Assembly (NCBI RefSeq): GCF_034541975.1
Contig: NZ_JAVYJM010000001.1
Reading direction: 5' to 3' (one strand)
Length of the DNA: 64,000 bases
From: Dermacoccus abyssi
Lineage (GTDB): Bacteria > Actinomycetota > Actinomycetes > Actinomycetales > Dermatophilaceae
Shown piece by piece: positions 62,295-64,000 of this stretch. The notes below the pieces were generated by a model, which was given only the letters and a program-made list of their open reading frames with translations, was not told the DNA's origin and ran no database searches. Made by a program: the position numbers and the translations under genes. Position 1 is the stretch's first letter; the number at the start of each line of letters is the position of its first letter.

Positions 62295-62768
62295 ATGGCT
62301 GAGAATCTTGAATCCGATGTGATCATCGATGCTCCTGTGGAGTGTGTCTGGGAGGTCGTCAGCGACCTACGCCGGATGCCGCAGTGGTCGCCCCAGTGCC
62401 GCAAGGTCATCGCGCGCGGACCGATTCGTCAGGGTACCTTCATGCTCAACGTCAACCGTGACGGCAAGCTGTGGTGGCCCACTCGGTCCAAGGTCACCGA
62501 CTTCAGCCACCAGCAGCGTGTCGCCTTCCGCGTGCTCGACAACAACACGGAGTGGAGCTTAACGCTCGTTCCCGAGGGTGAGCGCACCCGCCTCGTCGAG
62601 CGACGTGACGTTCCCACTCGCGGCACCACCCAGATCTCGCGCGTCCTCATCGACAAGGTGCTCGGTGGCGAAGCCGACTTCGAGGCCAACCTCGCCGCCG
62701 GAATGAACGCCACGCTCAAGCGCATCAAGGCGAGTGTCGAAACGTCGAAGGCCGGTCCGAGCGCATGA
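62295..62768 (+). CDS. SRPBCC family protein
   Basis: This is a 157-residue protein of the SRPBCC/polyketide-cyclase fold, starting with AENLESDVIIDAPVECVWEV, SDLRRMPQWSPQCRKV and strands such as RVAFRVLDNNTEWSLTLVP, and ending in a long helix of the NLAAGMNATLKRIK type. It presumably binds a hydrophobic ligand. ATG 62295 lies six bases after TACGGT (62283-62288) (leaderless). Its TGA overlaps the ATG of the next hydrolase (ATGA), so the two are co-translated. Confidence 0.88.
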   Translation: MAENLESDVIIDAPVECVWEVVSDLRRMPQWSPQCRKVIARGPIRQGTFMLNVNRDGKLWWPTRSKVTDFSHQQRVAFRVLDNNTEWSLTLVPEGERTRLVERRDVPTRGTTQISRVLIDKVLGGEADFEANLAAGMNATLKRIKASVETSKAGPSA

Positions 62769-63568
62769 ACGACGGTGCGCGCCTGTACGACATCGGCGAA
62801 CTGCGTCGCCGAGCGCGGGCGCGGGCCGCACAACGGGTGGGGCAAGCCTTCGACGGGCAGATCGCGGACGACTCGGTCGCCGGCGTCCGGGTTCGTCGCT
62901 ACCTGCCCAGTACCATCCACGCCTCCGCGACGACGTTCTTCTTCCTCCACGGCGGCTACGGCCTCTTCGGGGACGTCGAGCTCCAGGACGGGTACTGCCG
63001 CCTGCTCGCGATGCGGTTGGCCCACGGGGTCATCGCCATCGATTACCCCCTCGCCCCCGAGAACACGTTTGCTCACGCCATCGCGGCCGTGCAGGCGGTA
63101 ATGAGGGAAGAGAACACCGGTGTGAGCGTTCTGGCGGGCGATTCGGCCGGTGGCGCACTCGCTGTCGCCACAGCGCGGGCCGGTGAGGAATGGCCCGAGT
63201 GCGTCGACGGTCTGCTGCTCACCAACCCCAACCTCGACCTCACGCTCGGCTCGCTCGCTCCGAACGCGCCGGCCGGACCCGACTCCGGCCTCATGAGCCA
63301 CGCGTTCGCCCAATGGCTGGGCGACGAACACGCCGGGCTTCGCCTCGACCAGGACGCTCGTCGGTTGCCACGCACCCTCGTCGCGGTCGGCACGGACGAC
63401 AGCCTCGCTCCCGAAGCCAGAACCTTGCACGCCGCCTGCACGCGAGCCCGCGTGCCGTCCCGGCTCCTCGAGTTCGAGGCCGTGGGTCACGGTCTCGTGA
63501 GCGAGAGCCACCTCGTCGAGCGCATCGCGGACGAAGCCCGCGTGTTCTTCCGCCTTCCGGCGAGCTGA
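62765..63568 (+). CDS. Alpha/beta hydrolase of the HSL-type esterase group
   Basis: This is a 267-residue hydrolase. The hormone-sensitive-lipase-like oxyanion motif is FFLHGGYGLFGD, the nucleophile is in LAGDSAGGAL, the Asp in VGTDDSLAPEA, and the His in VGHGLVSES. Such enzymes hydrolyse short-chain esters or acetylated compounds; the natural substrate is unknown. ATG 62765 overlaps the stop of the SRPBCC gene, suggesting related functions. No signal peptide is visible. It converges with the oligopeptidase gene. Confidence 0.9.
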   Translation: MNDGARLYDIGELRRRARARAAQRVGQAFDGQIADDSVAGVRVRRYLPSTIHASATTFFFLHGGYGLFGDVELQDGYCRLLAMRLAHGVIAIDYPLAPENTFAHAIAAVQAVMREENTGVSVLAGDSAGGALAVATARAGEEWPECVDGLLLTNPNLDLTLGSLAPNAPAGPDSGLMSHAFAQWLGDEHAGLRLDQDARRLPRTLVAVGTDDSLAPEARTLHAACTRARVPSRLLEFEAVGHGLVSESHLVERIADEARVFFRLPAS

Positions 63569-63577
63569 CGCCCCGCG

Positions 63578-64000
63578 TCAGCCGCCGTACACGATCTGCG
63601 TCGCGCCGAGGCGATCGAGCAGGTAGGCCGTTTCGAACGCGGCTTCCTTCCACGACTCGTACCGGCCGCTCACACCGCCGTGGCCGGCCACCATCTCCGT
63701 CTTGAGCAGGATCGGACGCTCGCTCTGGTCACTCGTCACGGTGCGACGCAGCTGCTGCACCCACTTGGCCGGTTCGACGAAGAACACGCGCGTGTCGTTG
63801 AGGCTCGTCGTGGCGAGCACGGCCGGGTAGCGCTCGGCACGCACGTTCTCGTACGGCGCGTACGACTTCATGTACGCGTACACCTCGGCGTCGGCGAGCG
63901 GGTTGCCCCACTCCTCCCACTCCCCCTGCGTCAACGGCATCGACGGATCGAGCGTCGTCGTCAGGGCATCGACGAACGGCACCTGCGTGACGACCGCGCA
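63578..64000 (-). CDS. ptrB: Oligopeptidase B (S9 family), C-terminal end only
   Basis: The last 141 codons of a gene that starts beyond the right edge. The visible part belongs to the S9A prolyl-oligopeptidase group: VPFVDALTTTLDPSMPLTQG, EWEEWGNPLAD, YMKSYAPYENV, ATTSLNDTRVFFVEPAKWV with the catalytic Asp, and AGHGGVSGRYESWKE with the catalytic His. The EWEEWG and SYAPYENV motifs are characteristic of oligopeptidase B (PtrB), which cleaves after basic residues in short peptides. The nucleophilic Ser is outside the window. Confidence 0.9.
   Translation of the reverse strand, partial: CAVVTQVPFVDALTTTLDPSMPLTQGEWEEWGNPLADAEVYAYMKSYAPYENVRAERYPAVLATTSLNDTRVFFVEPAKWVQQLRRTVTSDQSERPILLKTEMVAGHGGVSGRYESWKEAAFETAYLLDRLGATQIVYGG

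Overview
The window is high-GC actinobacterial chromosome, with no phage, insertion sequence, CRISPR array, tRNA or rRNA visible. Four things point to Micrococcales, most likely a Dermacoccaceae or Intrasporangiaceae relative such as Dermacoccus: DUF7455, DUF3040, DUF6504 and DUF6318 proteins; an actinobacterial-type bcc-aa3 respiratory chain; GSI-beta glutamine synthetase; and near-universal GTG/ATG starts with leaderless promoters. The genus is inference. LAYOUT. 1-9.5 kb: a truncated secreted protein, an AI-2E-family permease, two genes each broken by a single frameshift (an HhH-GPD repair protein and a lipoprotein), a SatD-like regulator with a small membrane partner, an MFS transporter coupled to a type II topoisomerase B subunit, and small DUF proteins. 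9.6-15.5 kb: a minus-strand translesion-synthesis operon (DUF6504, SAV_6107-family HEPN, error-prone DnaE2, DinB) preceded by a perfect LexA/SOS box. 15.6-33 kb: polyprenyl synthase, Rv2175c-like DNA-binding protein, LysM/transglycosylase protein, PASTA Ser/Thr kinase, class II DAHP synthase, acyltransferase, two tandem ROK kinases, SRPBCC protein, long-chain acyl-CoA synthetase, DEDDh/GIY-YIG nuclease and trpD. 33-43 kb: aerobic respiration genes ctaE-qcrC-qcrA-qcrB on the plus strand and ctaC-ctaD-ctaF on the minus strand, interrupted by a lipoprotein/PKD-like secreted pair and a gene-poor stretch. 43-64 kb: aat, adenosine-kinase-like adoK, HesB/ErpA-type Fe-S carrier, M50 and M20 peptidases, DUF3043, DUF937, gcvT, leucyl aminopeptidase, two-lipoyl-domain E2, TIGR01777 oxidoreductase, a divergent protein kinase, lipB-lipA, DUF4191, RDD, glnA under a double GlnR box, hydrolases, and the end of oligopeptidase B at the right edge. 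HOW THE GENES WORK TOGETHER. From about 15.6 to 61 kb the gene order follows, from memory, the Mycobacterium tuberculosis Rv2173-Rv2220 block (idsA2, Rv2175c, pknL, aroG, acyltransferase, SRPBCC, fadD15, Rv2191, trpD, ctaE-qcrCAB, ctaF, ctaC, adoK, Rv2204c, gcvT, pepB, dlaT, Rv2216, lipB, lipA, Rv2219, glnA1), with local insertions. Shared themes are respiration (qcr/cta), lipoate synthesis and use (lipB, lipA, E2; gcvT is the T-protein of the lipoate-dependent glycine cleavage system), nitrogen assimilation and SOS mutagenesis. Many adjacent genes overlap by ATGA, GTGA or TTGA, implying translational coupling. About twenty genes start 6-8 nt after a TANNNT-like hexamer, implying leaderless mRNAs. 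No clearly unprecedented system was found. The best candidates for a second look are the SOS-controlled HEPN-DnaE2-DinB cassette, the secreted PKD/DUF6318 pair inserted in the respiratory cluster, and several unexplained palindromes.
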